Below, piece by piece: positions 53,522 through 62,521 of a DNA stretch of 64,000 nt; the first letter of the stretch is position 1, and each line of letters begins with the position of its first letter. Position numbers and translations under genes: made by a program. The stretch spans positions 1-64,000 of the forward strand of contig CAUJIO010000008.1 of assembly GCA_963205315.1 (NCBI GenBank). The letters run 5' to 3'. The notes under the pieces were generated by a model. That model was not told where the DNA came from. It did not search any database and saw only the letters and a program-made list of their open reading frames with translations. The DNA comes from Pseudomonadota bacterium. GTDB taxonomy: Bacteria; Pseudomonadota; Alphaproteobacteria; Rhizobiales; Aestuariivirgaceae.

Positions 53522-54235
53522 ATGACAGATGCGGTGCCCGTCGATAGGGACAAAGTTGAGCAGAGTTCGCGGGTCGTCGCCGAAATTCTGACCTTGATCG
53601 AGCAACGCCGATATCTCCCCGGCGAACGGCTGCCGTCGGAGCGCGATCTCGCCGAGCGGTTCGCGGTTGGCCGTGCCACGATCCGCGAGGCGGTGACGAC
53701 CCTGGAATCCATGCGCTATCTGGAGCGGCGTCCCGGTTCCGGCATCTTCCGGTGTCAGGAGCCTGAATCAGCCAGCCTCGAAACGCTGGTCCTGTTTTCG
53801 GATCTTGGACTTCCCGTCGATCCGAAGACCAATGCGCAGGCGCTCGAAGTCCGCCGCATCATCGAGGTGCAGGCGATCGGGCTGGCGTGTGAACGCCGCG
53901 AGGATATCGATCTGGAGCGGCTGCGAAAGACCTTGGCGCGCTTCCGCGACGACGACAGCTTCGCCAAAGATGCGCCCCAATATGATCATGACTTCCACAT
54001 GGACATCTTTCGCGCCACGCATAACGATATTCTCGTGCGCCTTGTGGCGCCCTTCTACATCATGTCCAAGGCGCGCCGGATCGTCTATTTCAAGGATCGT
54101 GACCGCCGCCGCGTCTCTCATGAACAGCATCTGCAAATGCTGGGATCGATTGAGATGCGGGACAAGAAGGCAGCGATGGAGCAGATGTCCGCGCACATTG
54201 GGCGGGTCGAGCAGTATTTTTTCCTGACGGAATAG
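53522..54235 (+). CDS. GntR-family transcriptional regulator, FadR/FCD subfamily
   Basis: A 237-aa regulator. The winged helix-turn-helix (LPSERDLAERFAVGRATIRE and RRPGSGIF) is followed by a helical FCD domain with the metal-binding DHDFHMDIFRATHN. Such regulators sense organic or sugar acids. ATG 53522 is preferred over a GTG 57 bp upstream. The dyad TGGTC-C-GACCA at 49658 before the operon matches the subfamily's operator style, so autoregulated repression is the likely model. Confidence 0.9.
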   Translation: MTDAVPVDRDKVEQSSRVVAEILTLIEQRRYLPGERLPSERDLAERFAVGRATIREAVTTLESMRYLERRPGSGIFRCQEPESASLETLVLFSDLGLPVDPKTNAQALEVRRIIEVQAIGLACERREDIDLERLRKTLARFRDDDSFAKDAPQYDHDFHMDIFRATHNDILVRLVAPFYIMSKARRIVYFKDRDRRRVSHEQHLQMLGSIEMRDKKAAMEQMSAHIGRVEQYFFLTE

Positions 54236-54289
54236 AGACCAACACAACCGCAGCCGGACAAGGACGCGGCTCGAACGGGAGGACTCACG

Positions 54290-55327
54290 ATGACTTCATC
54301 CATGATGCGTGCTGCGGTGCTGGTTGCTCCAGGCAAGTTCGAAATCAAGCAGGTACCCATTCCCATTTGTGGCCCCAGCGATGTTCTGGTGAAGGTGAAG
54401 CGCGCGGGTATCTGCGGCACCGACATTCACATTTACAAGGGCCACTTCGCGGCGGAAAGCATCCCGCTTATTCCAGGCCACGAATTTTCGGGCGTTGTCG
54501 CCGCGGTCGGCTCCGAAGCCTCGAGCGTCAAGGTCGGAACGGCGGTTGTCGCTGACATCAATGTCGGCTGCGGGCGCTGCTTCCACTGCCGCAAGAACGA
54601 AGTTTTACTGTGTCCGCAGATCAGCCAGATCGGCATTCATCGCAATGGCGCCTTCGCCGAATATGTCCTCGTGCCCGAACGCCTCATCATCCCGATCCCG
54701 GAGGACATGCCGTTTGAAATCGCCGCGCTGACCGAGCCACTCTCGTGTTGTGTGAGGTCGTTCATGCGCAGCAATGTGCGGGCGGGGGAAAGCGTCCTCG
54801 TGCTCGGCACCGGGCCCATTGGAAATCTTCATGTGCAGATGGCACGATTGGTTGGGGCAGCGCCGATCATTGCAGTCGATCTCAATCCGGCCCGCGCCGA
54901 GGCCGCGAAAGCCGCCGGTGCCGACGTCATCATCTCCGATCCGGATGATGTCGACCGCGTGGTGCGTCAATATACAGATGGGCGCGGCGCTGACGTGGGC
55001 ATTGAAAGCGTCGGCAATGCGAAACTCTATGAGCAGGCGTTGCAGCTTGTCCGTCCCGGCGGCCGGGTGGCAGCCTTCGGTGTGGCGGGTGCGGATGCCC
55101 GCTCGCAGTTTGCTCCGTTGCAGATCGTCATGAAGGAGATCGGCATGAAAGGCACCGTCGCAAGCTCAGGCGACGATTTCCATCAGGCATTGACCCTTCT
55201 GAAATACGGCCGGATCAAGACCGGCCGCTTCACCACAGTCGTCCGCAGGCTCGAAGAGACGCAGAGTGCGATCGAGGAATTCATGACCGATCCGAAGATC
55301 TTCAAGATTCAGATCGCGCTCGAATAG
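54290..55327 (+). CDS. Zinc-dependent medium-chain alcohol dehydrogenase
   Basis: A 345-aa MDR dehydrogenase of the sorbitol/threonine dehydrogenase branch: catalytic zinc Cys in AGICGTDIHIYKG, GHEFSG, structural zinc cysteines in CGRCFHCRKNEVLLC, Rossmann motif VLGTGPIGNLHVQM. GGGAGG precedes ATG 54290. As last gene of the dehydratase operon it probably oxidises the incoming polyol or sugar to the acid. Confidence 0.9.
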   Translation: MTSSMMRAAVLVAPGKFEIKQVPIPICGPSDVLVKVKRAGICGTDIHIYKGHFAAESIPLIPGHEFSGVVAAVGSEASSVKVGTAVVADINVGCGRCFHCRKNEVLLCPQISQIGIHRNGAFAEYVLVPERLIIPIPEDMPFEIAALTEPLSCCVRSFMRSNVRAGESVLVLGTGPIGNLHVQMARLVGAAPIIAVDLNPARAEAAKAAGADVIISDPDDVDRVVRQYTDGRGADVGIESVGNAKLYEQALQLVRPGGRVAAFGVAGADARSQFAPLQIVMKEIGMKGTVASSGDDFHQALTLLKYGRIKTGRFTTVVRRLEETQSAIEEFMTDPKIFKIQIALE

Positions 55328-55335
55328 CCGGGCCA

Positions 55336-56403
55336 TCAGGGGCTGTCGCCGCCATCGTGGGCTTGGGTCCGCGACGCCGTGAAAATCTGCCAGACGGCGA
55401 TGAAAATCGCCGCAACAACCGGTCCGATGACAAAACCGTTGAGGCCGAACATCTCGAGCCCGCCGAGGGTTGAAATCAGCACCACATAGTCTGGCAACTT
55501 GGTATCCTTTCCGACCAGTGCAGGGCGCAGGAGATTATCCACCAGCCCGATGACGAGGGCGCCGAAGGCGATCAGCACCATGCCCTTCCACACCGCTCCC
55601 GTCGCCAAGAGATAGACCGCGACAGGCAGCCAGACGAGTGCTGCGCCGACGGCGGGCAGGAGGGACAGGAATGCCATCAGGACGGCCCAGAGCAGCGGCG
55701 CGCTAATCTCCAGAAACCAGAAGATCAGGCCCCCGAGCGCACCTTGCACCATCGAAACAAGGATATCGCCCTTGACGGTCGCGCGGACCACGGCAGTGAA
55801 TTTGCTGAAAAGTGCGGTCTGCTGTTCGGCGCGCAATGGAATGGCTGTCTTGATGCGATCAAACAGGCGGTCGCCGTCGCGCAGCAGGAAGAACAGGAGA
55901 TAGACCATGACGCCGAGATCGATGAAGAACTGAACCGTTGATTGTCCGATGGTGAGAACTTGCGCCGCGAGAAACTGGCTGCCCTGTTGCAGACCATAGG
56001 CCAGCTTTTGCTGGACTGCCGCCAGATTGGCGACGCCGAAGCGGGTCAGCAGTTGTTTCGCCCAATGCGGCAGCGCGTCCGCCACCTGCTGGAAGTAGTG
56101 TCCGAAATCCAGTTGGCCGGATTTTATCATGTCAAACAGTCCGGTCGCCTCCTGCACCAGCGCCGCGGCGAGTGCGGCCAGCGGCAGCATCACGATGACG
56201 ATGACGATCAAGACAGTGGCGAAGGCCGCGAGACTGGGACGCTGCCCCAGCAATCCAAGCAGCCGCCGGTACACCGGTGCAAACAGGATGGCCGTCACCG
56301 TGCCCCAGAGAATGGCCCCGCTGAATGGCCAGAGAATCCAGCAGAACGCCAGCGATGCCGCGATGAGAAGAAGACGGAATGCTTTCTCTTCAAGGCTGCG
56401 CAA
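55336..56403 (-). CDS. AI-2E transporter family membrane protein
   Basis: A 355-aa integral membrane protein of the AI-2E/YdiK family. There is a hydrophobic pair at the N-terminus, a long amphipathic mid-region (FGHYFQQVADALPHWAKQLL), then about five helices including VLISTLGGLEMFGLNGFVIGP, the family's best-conserved stretch (here within 325-350). No ATG fits; TTG 56403 with GGAAGG eight bases upstream gives a normal length and start MRSLEEKAF. The frame is open further upstream, but that is a shadow of the permease gene. Cargo unknown; many members are Na+/H+ antiporters rather than AI-2 exporters. Confidence 0.82.
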   Translation of the reverse strand: MRSLEEKAFRLLLIAASLAFCWILWPFSGAILWGTVTAILFAPVYRRLLGLLGQRPSLAAFATVLIVIVIVMLPLAALAAALVQEATGLFDMIKSGQLDFGHYFQQVADALPHWAKQLLTRFGVANLAAVQQKLAYGLQQGSQFLAAQVLTIGQSTVQFFIDLGVMVYLLFFLLRDGDRLFDRIKTAIPLRAEQQTALFSKFTAVVRATVKGDILVSMVQGALGGLIFWFLEISAPLLWAVLMAFLSLLPAVGAALVWLPVAVYLLATGAVWKGMVLIAFGALVIGLVDNLLRPALVGKDTKLPDYVVLISTLGGLEMFGLNGFVIGPVVAAIFIAVWQIFTASRTQAHDGGDSP

Positions 56404-56464
56404 GTGATCGACCTTCCAATGGACGGAACCCGTCCTGCCAGTTGGACCCCTTATGTGCTTGCGG

Positions 56465-57277
56465 TCAAGCCGTCCGGGAACTGCGGCGGCGGAGTGCGGC
56501 AGCCGCAGTGACGAGCAGAAGGCCGGGCACGAATACAACCGTTGCCATGGCGGGATAGAGCGGCGACGAGCCGACCGCAATGCCGCTGAAGATGAATGTG
56601 GGGATTGTGCGCGTCGAGCCCGCAAGGCTGTAAGTGATGTAGAAGTTACCCCAGCTGAGCAGAAACGCGAAGATCGCCGCCGAGAAGATTCCCGGCCAAA
56701 GCAGGGGGATCGTGACGTAGCGGTATACCTCCCACGTGTTGGCGCCGCAGTCGCGTGCGGCATCCTCCAGTTGCGGGTCGAAACTGTAGACCTGCACGGC
56801 GACGATCACCATCACAAAGGGCGTGATGTAGACGATGTGGCCGATGATGGCGGTAACGACGCCCGTGTTGAATCCGAGCCAGCGGCCAAGCACGGAGAAC
56901 CACAGCAGGAGAACAATTCCCAGCAGCAGTTGCGGAAAAGCCAATGGTGCCCCTGCGAGTGCCTGAAACGCTGACTTGCCCCGGAACCGGTATCGCACCA
57001 CCGCAATCGCGGCCATCGTACCGATCACCGTCGAAACAATCGTGGCGAAGAAAGCGATCAGCGTCGAGTTGCGAAGGGCGGAGAGCGCCGGGCCGCTGTT
57101 GAAAAGCTCGCCATACCATTTGAGCGAAATTCCCTCGAACGGCAATGTGAGGTAGCGCCCCTCCTGGAGCGAAAAAGCCATCAGCGTGAAGATCGGAATG
57201 TAGAAGAACAGCAGCATCACCGCCATCACGCTATAAAGCGAAATGTCGATCAACCGGTCCTGGCCGCGGGCCGTCAC
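56465..57277 (-). CDS. Polyamine-type ABC importer permease (PotC/YdcV type)
   Basis: A 270-aa inner-membrane permease with six hydrophobic segments and the EAA loop QLEDAARDCGANTWEVYRYV. The GTG at 57277 overlaps the preceding permease stop by four bases (GTGA) and gives the normal length; the longer open frame is a shadow. It pairs with the PotB-type permease and the ATPase at 58146. Confidence 0.9.
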   Translation of the reverse strand: MTARGQDRLIDISLYSVMAVMLLFFYIPIFTLMAFSLQEGRYLTLPFEGISLKWYGELFNSGPALSALRNSTLIAFFATIVSTVIGTMAAIAVVRYRFRGKSAFQALAGAPLAFPQLLLGIVLLLWFSVLGRWLGFNTGVVTAIIGHIVYITPFVMVIVAVQVYSFDPQLEDAARDCGANTWEVYRYVTIPLLWPGIFSAAIFAFLLSWGNFYITYSLAGSTRTIPTFIFSGIAVGSSPLYPAMATVVFVPGLLLVTAAAALRRRSSRTA

Positions 57278-58146
57278 GTGCCGAACCCCGCCCGCTTCAT
57301 GTTCAGTATGCGGCTGAAGAGCAGCACCACGAAGACCGAGACAACCATCAGCACCAATGTGAGGGCAGCACCCAGCGGCCAGTTCACGCGCGTCTCGAAT
57401 GTTTGGCGAATGAGTTCGGCCGACATCGGTGAAACGCCACCGCCCAGAACCTTGGGCTCGAGAAACACGCCGACGCCAAGCAGGAAGATCAGCACGCTGC
57501 CAGCCCAGATGCCGGGTTTGCACAGCGGCAACGTCACCTCCCAATGCGCCCGCCATTTGCTGGCACCCGCATCATAGGCGGCGAGGATGAGAGAGCGGTC
57601 GATGGTGTCGATCGAGAGGTAAAGTGTGAAAATCGCAAAGGGCAGGAGATTGTACACCATGCCCAGCAGCGTTGCCCAATCCGTGAAGAGGAAGGCAACG
57701 GACTCGGGCGGCAGGCCAAGTCCCGACAGAAGGAAGTTGGCCGCACCCTTCTTGTCGAGGAAGAGGACCCAGCCAAATGTCTTCAGTGTCGCGTCGGTGA
57801 TGAATGCAAACGTAATCAGGATTTTGATTTCGTTCTCAAATCGCTTGAAGCGCGTTGCCAGCCCATAGGCAATGGGAAAGGCCAGGACCATGCAGATTGC
57901 CACGCATGCGGCCGCCATGACCAGAGTGTGGCCGAGGATGGTCCAGTAATGCGGCTTGCTGAACACGTCGGTCCATGTGGCGAGGTCCCAGGTCCAGCGC
58001 AGCTGGAAATCCCGCGTACGCTGGAACGTGAGAATGAATGTCATCAGCAGCGGCGCGATGAAACAGGTCGTCTGCAGCAGCACGCTCGGCAGCGCCTTTA
58101 CCAGCAGTCCCGGATCGTGCCAGCTTCGGGTGGCGGTCTGCTCCAT
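57274..58146 (-). CDS. Polyamine-type ABC importer permease (PotB/YdcU type)
   Basis: A 290-aa inner-membrane permease with six hydrophobic segments and the EAA-like loop SLILAAYDAGASKWRAHWE. Its ATG shares one base with the ATPase stop, and its own stop overlaps the PotC-type start, so the three genes are translationally coupled. Confidence 0.9.
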   Translation of the reverse strand: MEQTATRSWHDPGLLVKALPSVLLQTTCFIAPLLMTFILTFQRTRDFQLRWTWDLATWTDVFSKPHYWTILGHTLVMAAACVAICMVLAFPIAYGLATRFKRFENEIKILITFAFITDATLKTFGWVLFLDKKGAANFLLSGLGLPPESVAFLFTDWATLLGMVYNLLPFAIFTLYLSIDTIDRSLILAAYDAGASKWRAHWEVTLPLCKPGIWAGSVLIFLLGVGVFLEPKVLGGGVSPMSAELIRQTFETRVNWPLGAALTLVLMVVSVFVVLLFSRILNMKRAGFGT

Positions 58147-59249
58147 CAGGCCTCCCCCGGTGCAAGCACCCAGATGTCCTTCTTCGCCCAGCCAAGCCGC
58201 ACGTTCTCACCCACCTGCATGGGCAGCGCCGAAGTCCCCTGGATTTCGATGGCGAGATCGTGGCCTTCAGGCATGCGGGCGCGATATTGCACCGTGCCGC
58301 CCTTGGAAAAGATCTCGGTCACCGTGGCATTCACAGCGCAATCGGCGTTTTCGTGTGTTCCGATGCGGCGGATGAGTTCAGGGCGGACATTCATCAGCGC
58401 TTGCCCCGGGCTCACGCTGTCCGCAACGAGCGGCGCGGGTATCGTGCCGGTTGGATCGGCAATGCCTTCGCTGCGATAGGTGATGCCGGCTGCATTGCGC
58501 GAGACAACGTCGATCGGCAGCAGATTGGTTTCGCCGATGAACCCCGCGACGAAGGCATCCGCCGGGCGATAGTAGATATCAGTCGGGTCGCCCAGCTGCA
58601 GGATGCGGCCCGCGCGCATCACGCAAATGCGGTCGGCGAGCATCATCGCTTCTTCGAGGTCATGCGTGACGTGCACAAAGGTGACGCCGACCGAGCGGTG
58701 AAGGCGCTTCAACTCGGACTGCAGAACTTTCTTGAGCTTCACATCCAGCGCTGACAATGGCTCGTCCAGCAACAGAAGCTTCGGCGATGAGATCATCGAG
58801 CGTGCCAGCGCCACGCGCTGCTGCTCGCCGCCCGACAAGGCGCGCGGAAAGCGATCGAGATAGATGGGCTTCAGTTCCATCAGCGCGATCATCTCGTTGA
58901 CGCGCTGGGCAATCTGGGCCGCTGGAACCTTGCGAAGCTTCAGGGGAAAGCCGATGTTTTCGGCAACCGTCATGTGCGGAAACAGTGCCAGCTTCTGGAA
59001 CACCATGCTGGTGGGGCGCTGAGCGGCGGGAACCCCTGCCATGTCGCGGCCATCGATGCTGATGGTACCCGACGTCGCGTCCTCAAATCCGGCGATCTGT
59101 TTGAGCAATGTGGTCTTGCCACACCCCGAAGGCCCGACAAGAGCAATGAACTCGCCGCGCCGCACCTTGAGCGAAACACCCTTCAGCGCCTGATAGGTGT
59201 TGTAGTCCTTGTGGACGTCTTGAATGTCGAGGATCGGCGCCGTGGTCAT
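58146..59249 (-). CDS. Polyamine-type ABC importer ATPase (PotA type)
   Basis: A 367-aa ATPase with Walker A GPSGCGKTTL, Q-loop VFQKLALFP, signature ALSGGEQQR, Walker B running into LLDEPLSALDV and switch VTHDLEEAMMLADR, then a TOBE_2 domain. The LSGGEQQR and LSALD forms are typical of the spermidine/putrescine and iron groups rather than the sugar group. It lies 66 bp after the binding-protein gene, across a terminator-like hairpin. Confidence 0.92.
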   Translation of the reverse strand: MTTAPILDIQDVHKDYNTYQALKGVSLKVRRGEFIALVGPSGCGKTTLLKQIAGFEDATSGTISIDGRDMAGVPAAQRPTSMVFQKLALFPHMTVAENIGFPLKLRKVPAAQIAQRVNEMIALMELKPIYLDRFPRALSGGEQQRVALARSMISSPKLLLLDEPLSALDVKLKKVLQSELKRLHRSVGVTFVHVTHDLEEAMMLADRICVMRAGRILQLGDPTDIYYRPADAFVAGFIGETNLLPIDVVSRNAAGITYRSEGIADPTGTIPAPLVADSVSPGQALMNVRPELIRRIGTHENADCAVNATVTEIFSKGGTVQYRARMPEGHDLAIEIQGTSALPMQVGENVRLGWAKKDIWVLAPGEA

Positions 59250-59277
59250 CGTGCTCGCATATTGGTTCTGGAAAGTG

Positions 59278-59303
59278 AAAAGGGCGGCAGCGCACTGCCG
59301 CCC
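59278..59303 (-). terminator. Hairpin after the polyamine-type SBP gene
   Basis: On the minus strand a 9-bp stem GGGCGGCAG / CTGCCGCCC (59295-59303 with 59282-59290) with loop TGCG ends in TTTT. It lies directly after the SBP stop and before the ATPase gene, so it should attenuate downstream expression. Confidence 0.75.
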
Positions 59304-59315
59304 TGCATTCTGGAC

Positions 59316-60497
59316 TTACTTGGCAGCCGCCAACTCTTCCTGCCAGATCGAGAGCATGTCGTCGATATTCGGCGCGATGCGGTGCATCTGCGAATTGTCC
59401 CAGGCGTGCCACATGTAGTCGACCTGCAGGATGTCCTTTTCTTCAGGCGTGTACAGTTCTTCCACCGCCTTGTTGGTGACCACGTTGCAGGTGGAATCAA
59501 GCAGCGACAGGACCTTGCCCGAGTCTTTCGAGACTACGTGCTTCAACAGCTTCTGGGCCAGCTCCGGTTGATCCGTTTCCTTGAGGATGGCCGTGGCTTC
59601 CACCCAGATGATGCCTTGATTCAGGCCATTCTTGGGGTCGGGAACGACAGCCATGATATTCTTGTGGCCTTGCTTGCGCACGGCCGAGGTCAGGTATGAA
59701 CCCGCTCCGATGCAGCCGAGGAGAGAGCCGTCGAGCAGGCCCTTCTGCGCTTGCGTCAGGTCGCCGACAATGGTGCGCGTGTTCTTGAACATGGCGCGCA
59801 GAACCTTGCGCACTTCTTCGAGCGCAGCCTGATCCAGTTCCTCGTAGGGATTGATTCCGGCGTGAAGGGCCATCGGCAGGATGGGCCAGTCGCCCCAGTC
59901 CATCACGCAGATCTTGTCCTTGTTGGCCGGATCGAACACCGGATCGTAAGTCTTCCAGACTTCCGGTTTCGTGACGTCGGTATTGACGCACGGGCCCACC
60001 CAGCCCCAGCGCGTGGCGACGCCGATGGTCTTGCCGTCCGAAATCAGCGGCTCGAAGGGCGGCTTGAACTGGTCATAGAAGGATGCGTAAACGTCGGCGT
60101 AGTCGTCCGGGTTCAGTTCCATTGCGAGCCCGGCCGGACCCATGCGGGTAATCCACGGCATGTCGCTCGATACGAGGTCGACTTCGCGCGAGGCGCCGGC
60201 CTGCAGCTTGGCAAAGCCGCCGGGGCTGTCGACGATCAGGTCAAAGCCGACTTCGGTGTCATTGGCCTTGTTGAAGGGATCGATGATGCGCGGGTCGTTG
60301 TAGCCTTCCCAGCACATATAAGTCATCTGGGTGGCAGCGCGAGCCTGTTGCGAGTTGGCGCCGAGCATTGCCACGCCTGCGGCTGCGGCGGCTCCTTTCA
60401 TGAAGCGGCGGCGCTGAAGTCCCGCCTCGTCAAGGCCCATGGCCCTGATCTGCTTTTGGTAGTACTGCGGCAGGTCGCTGTACCAGGTCTTGCTCAT
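59316..60497 (-). CDS. Polyamine-type ABC importer substrate-binding protein, Tat-exported
   Basis: A 393-aa periplasmic protein of the PotD/PotF group. It has an unusually long N-region, a twin-arginine signal (QRRRFMKGAAAAAGVAM, about 28-45) and a cleavage site near QARAATQ. The mature start TYMCWEGYNDPRIIDPFNK is typical of spermidine/putrescine-like binders. Its ATG overlaps the upstream LuxR stop (ATGA), so it is translated together with that regulator. Ligand may be a polyamine, quaternary amine or similar cation. Confidence 0.9.
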   Translation of the reverse strand: MSKTWYSDLPQYYQKQIRAMGLDEAGLQRRRFMKGAAAAAGVAMLGANSQQARAATQMTYMCWEGYNDPRIIDPFNKANDTEVGFDLIVDSPGGFAKLQAGASREVDLVSSDMPWITRMGPAGLAMELNPDDYADVYASFYDQFKPPFEPLISDGKTIGVATRWGWVGPCVNTDVTKPEVWKTYDPVFDPANKDKICVMDWGDWPILPMALHAGINPYEELDQAALEEVRKVLRAMFKNTRTIVGDLTQAQKGLLDGSLLGCIGAGSYLTSAVRKQGHKNIMAVVPDPKNGLNQGIIWVEATAILKETDQPELAQKLLKHVVSKDSGKVLSLLDSTCNVVTNKAVEELYTPEEKDILQVDYMWHAWDNSQMHRIAPNIDDMLSIWQEELAAAK

Positions 60498-61363
60498 GAT
60501 TTTCCTCCACGTATTGTGATTTTGTGCTGAGATTGCGGGATATCACCGGCGGCAGGAATACCCCCTAGGGAATAGCCCGGGAGCCCGCCGGCAAATCCCA
60601 TGAACGCAGCGAACAGCTCTGCTTGAGAAGAAACCTTCAGCTTCCGGTAGATGTTCTTGCGGTGGATCTTCACGGTTCCTGGGCTGATGTCGAGGCGGAG
60701 CGCGATCGATTCTGTTGAGTGGCCCTGCAGCACCATCGTTACGATCTCGCGCTCGCGGGCAGACAGCGCCTGGAAGCCGAGATGCCGCACCAGCGACGGT
60801 GCAGTTGCAGCAGGCTGCTCCAGTTGCAAGCCCGCCTTGCGCCAGTGCAGCGCGGAAAACGCACTGATGGAAGGCGCCAGGGCGTTGAGAATGGCCATCT
60901 CGCTGCGCGTCACCGGGGCAGACTCGGTCCAGCGCGCAAAGGACGTGACACCTGTAAAATTAGCATCCATCGCAAACGCCACGCCGATTTCCTCGCCTAT
61001 TCCCGTTCGGCCATAGTGCATGCGGTAGTATTCGCTGCGGCGGAAGTGATCGGGCGCGATGTCGTGCAGGCGGTAGCAGCCTTCATGCTTGTCCCTTGCC
61101 ACCTGTTGATAGAACGGATCGAGGAGGAATGGGCCTGCCGCATAGTCCACGGCGATCACCTTGTGCCGCGCGGCATCGAGCGTGTCGGCCAGCAGAAGTG
61201 GGCGTTCGCGCCCGCGGTAGGCAAAGGCCATGATGAAATCGAAATCGACGATGCGGCGCACGGCATCAAGCAGCGTCACGCTGAAATCTGGCGTGCCCAC
61301 GGCGCCCGCAAGGCTGGCGATGCCCTTGCTCCATTGTTCCAGCAGCAGATGGCGGGTTGTCAT
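60494..61363 (-). CDS. LuxR-family transcriptional regulator
   Basis: A 289-aa regulator with an N-terminal sensory domain of about 200 residues (autoinducer/GAF-like in appearance) and a C-terminal LuxR helix-turn-helix (LSAREREIVTMVLQGHSTE and SPGTVKIHRKNIYRKL, about 205-260). A short Gly/Pro-rich tail follows. Its stop overlaps the SBP start codon, so it heads the transporter operon and is probably its regulator, perhaps sensing the transported compound. It is divergent from the alcohol dehydrogenase gene across 82 bp. There is no LuxI gene nearby. Confidence 0.88.
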   Translation of the reverse strand: MTTRHLLLEQWSKGIASLAGAVGTPDFSVTLLDAVRRIVDFDFIMAFAYRGRERPLLLADTLDAARHKVIAVDYAAGPFLLDPFYQQVARDKHEGCYRLHDIAPDHFRRSEYYRMHYGRTGIGEEIGVAFAMDANFTGVTSFARWTESAPVTRSEMAILNALAPSISAFSALHWRKAGLQLEQPAATAPSLVRHLGFQALSAREREIVTMVLQGHSTESIALRLDISPGTVKIHRKNIYRKLKVSSQAELFAAFMGFAGGLPGYSLGGIPAAGDIPQSQHKITIRGGKS

Positions 61364-61445
61364 GGCGGGACATTATCGCTTTGGAGGTATGGCGGCAAAC
61401 AATCCCTGCATCTAAGACGTCAGCCATCAACCGGAGACGAATTCC

Positions 61446-62483
61446 ATGGCCGCCATGATGAAAGCCGCAGTTCTGCACGCACTCAAAACACCGCTGAAGA
61501 TCGAGCAGGTTCCAATTCCGCAACCGGGTCATGGCGACCTGCTGATCAAGGTCACGGCTTGCGGCGTCTGTCACAGCGACCTTCACGCGATCGACGGCGA
61601 CTGGACTCCGCCTCCGGTCATTCCGCTGATTCCGGGTCATGAGGTGGCGGGCCGCGTTACCAAAGTGGGCGCGGGCGTCACCGGCTTCGCGGTCGGTGAA
61701 CATGTCGGCGTACCGTGGATGTATTCCTCGTGCGGCACCTGTGAGTTTTGCCTTGCCGGCATGGAGACGATTTGCAAGTCGGCGGAGGCCACGGGCTATA
61801 CCAAGCCCGGCGGCTATGCCGAATATCTGGTAGCGCCGGCCGCCTTCGTCGGGCGCCTGCCGGACGATGCGGACCCTTATGCGCTGGCCCCCATCCTGTG
61901 CGCCGGCGTCACCACCTATCGCGGCCTCAAGCGCACGGGTGCGAGGCCCGGCCAGTGGGTGACGATCCTCGGGATCGGCGGCCTCGGGCATATTGCCATT
62001 CAATACGCGAAAGCCATGGGCCTGCGCGTCGCCGCCGTCGACGTTTCGGACGAGAAGCTGTCGTTGGCGAAGTCGCTTGGCGCCGAAGTGACCGTCAATG
62101 GCGCCGAGACCGATGCCGTTGCGGCTGTGCAGGAAAAGATTGGTGGCTCTCACGCCGCCGTCGTCACGGCCGTTGCCAGCAAGGCCTTTGAACAGGCAAT
62201 CCTGATGCTGCGTCCCGGCGGCACCGTCGCCTATATCGGACTGCCCGGCGGCAAGGCGGATGAGATCCGTACATCCATTTCCGCCATCACCAACTGGGAA
62301 TTGTCGGTGCGCGGGTCCAACGTCGGCACGCGCCAGGATCTGAACGAGGCTATCGCCTTCGCCACCAACGGCCTTGTGAAAGCAACCATCCGCACCGTGA
62401 AACTGGATGAGATCAACACCGTGCTCGATGACATGCGCAAGGGCAAGATCGTTGGCCGCGTCGTGATTGACATGAAGGACTGA
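61446..62483 (+). CDS. Zinc-dependent alcohol dehydrogenase (AdhP-like)
   Basis: A 345-aa MDR alcohol dehydrogenase of the propanol-preferring/cinnamyl group: CGVCHSDLHAIDGDW, GHEVAGRV, structural zinc cysteines CGTCEFCLAGMETIC and Rossmann motif GIGGLGHIAIQYAK. ATG 61446 with GGAG upstream is the start; ATGs at 61455 and 61458 are alternatives. It oxidises short-chain alcohols or reduces aldehydes with NAD(H). It is divergent from the LuxR gene. Confidence 0.92.
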   Translation: MAAMMKAAVLHALKTPLKIEQVPIPQPGHGDLLIKVTACGVCHSDLHAIDGDWTPPPVIPLIPGHEVAGRVTKVGAGVTGFAVGEHVGVPWMYSSCGTCEFCLAGMETICKSAEATGYTKPGGYAEYLVAPAAFVGRLPDDADPYALAPILCAGVTTYRGLKRTGARPGQWVTILGIGGLGHIAIQYAKAMGLRVAAVDVSDEKLSLAKSLGAEVTVNGAETDAVAAVQEKIGGSHAAVVTAVASKAFEQAILMLRPGGTVAYIGLPGGKADEIRTSISAITNWELSVRGSNVGTRQDLNEAIAFATNGLVKATIRTVKLDEINTVLDDMRKGKIVGRVVIDMKD

Positions 62484-62521
62484 GCGTATCGGCCTGCAAG
62501 GCCGGGGTCCCCACTCTGACA

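Noticed and set aside
56404-56763. Longer N-terminus for the AI-2E family protein
   Set aside because: The extra Arg/Ser-rich residues come from the permease gene read in another frame; TTG 56403 with a ribosome site gives the normal length.
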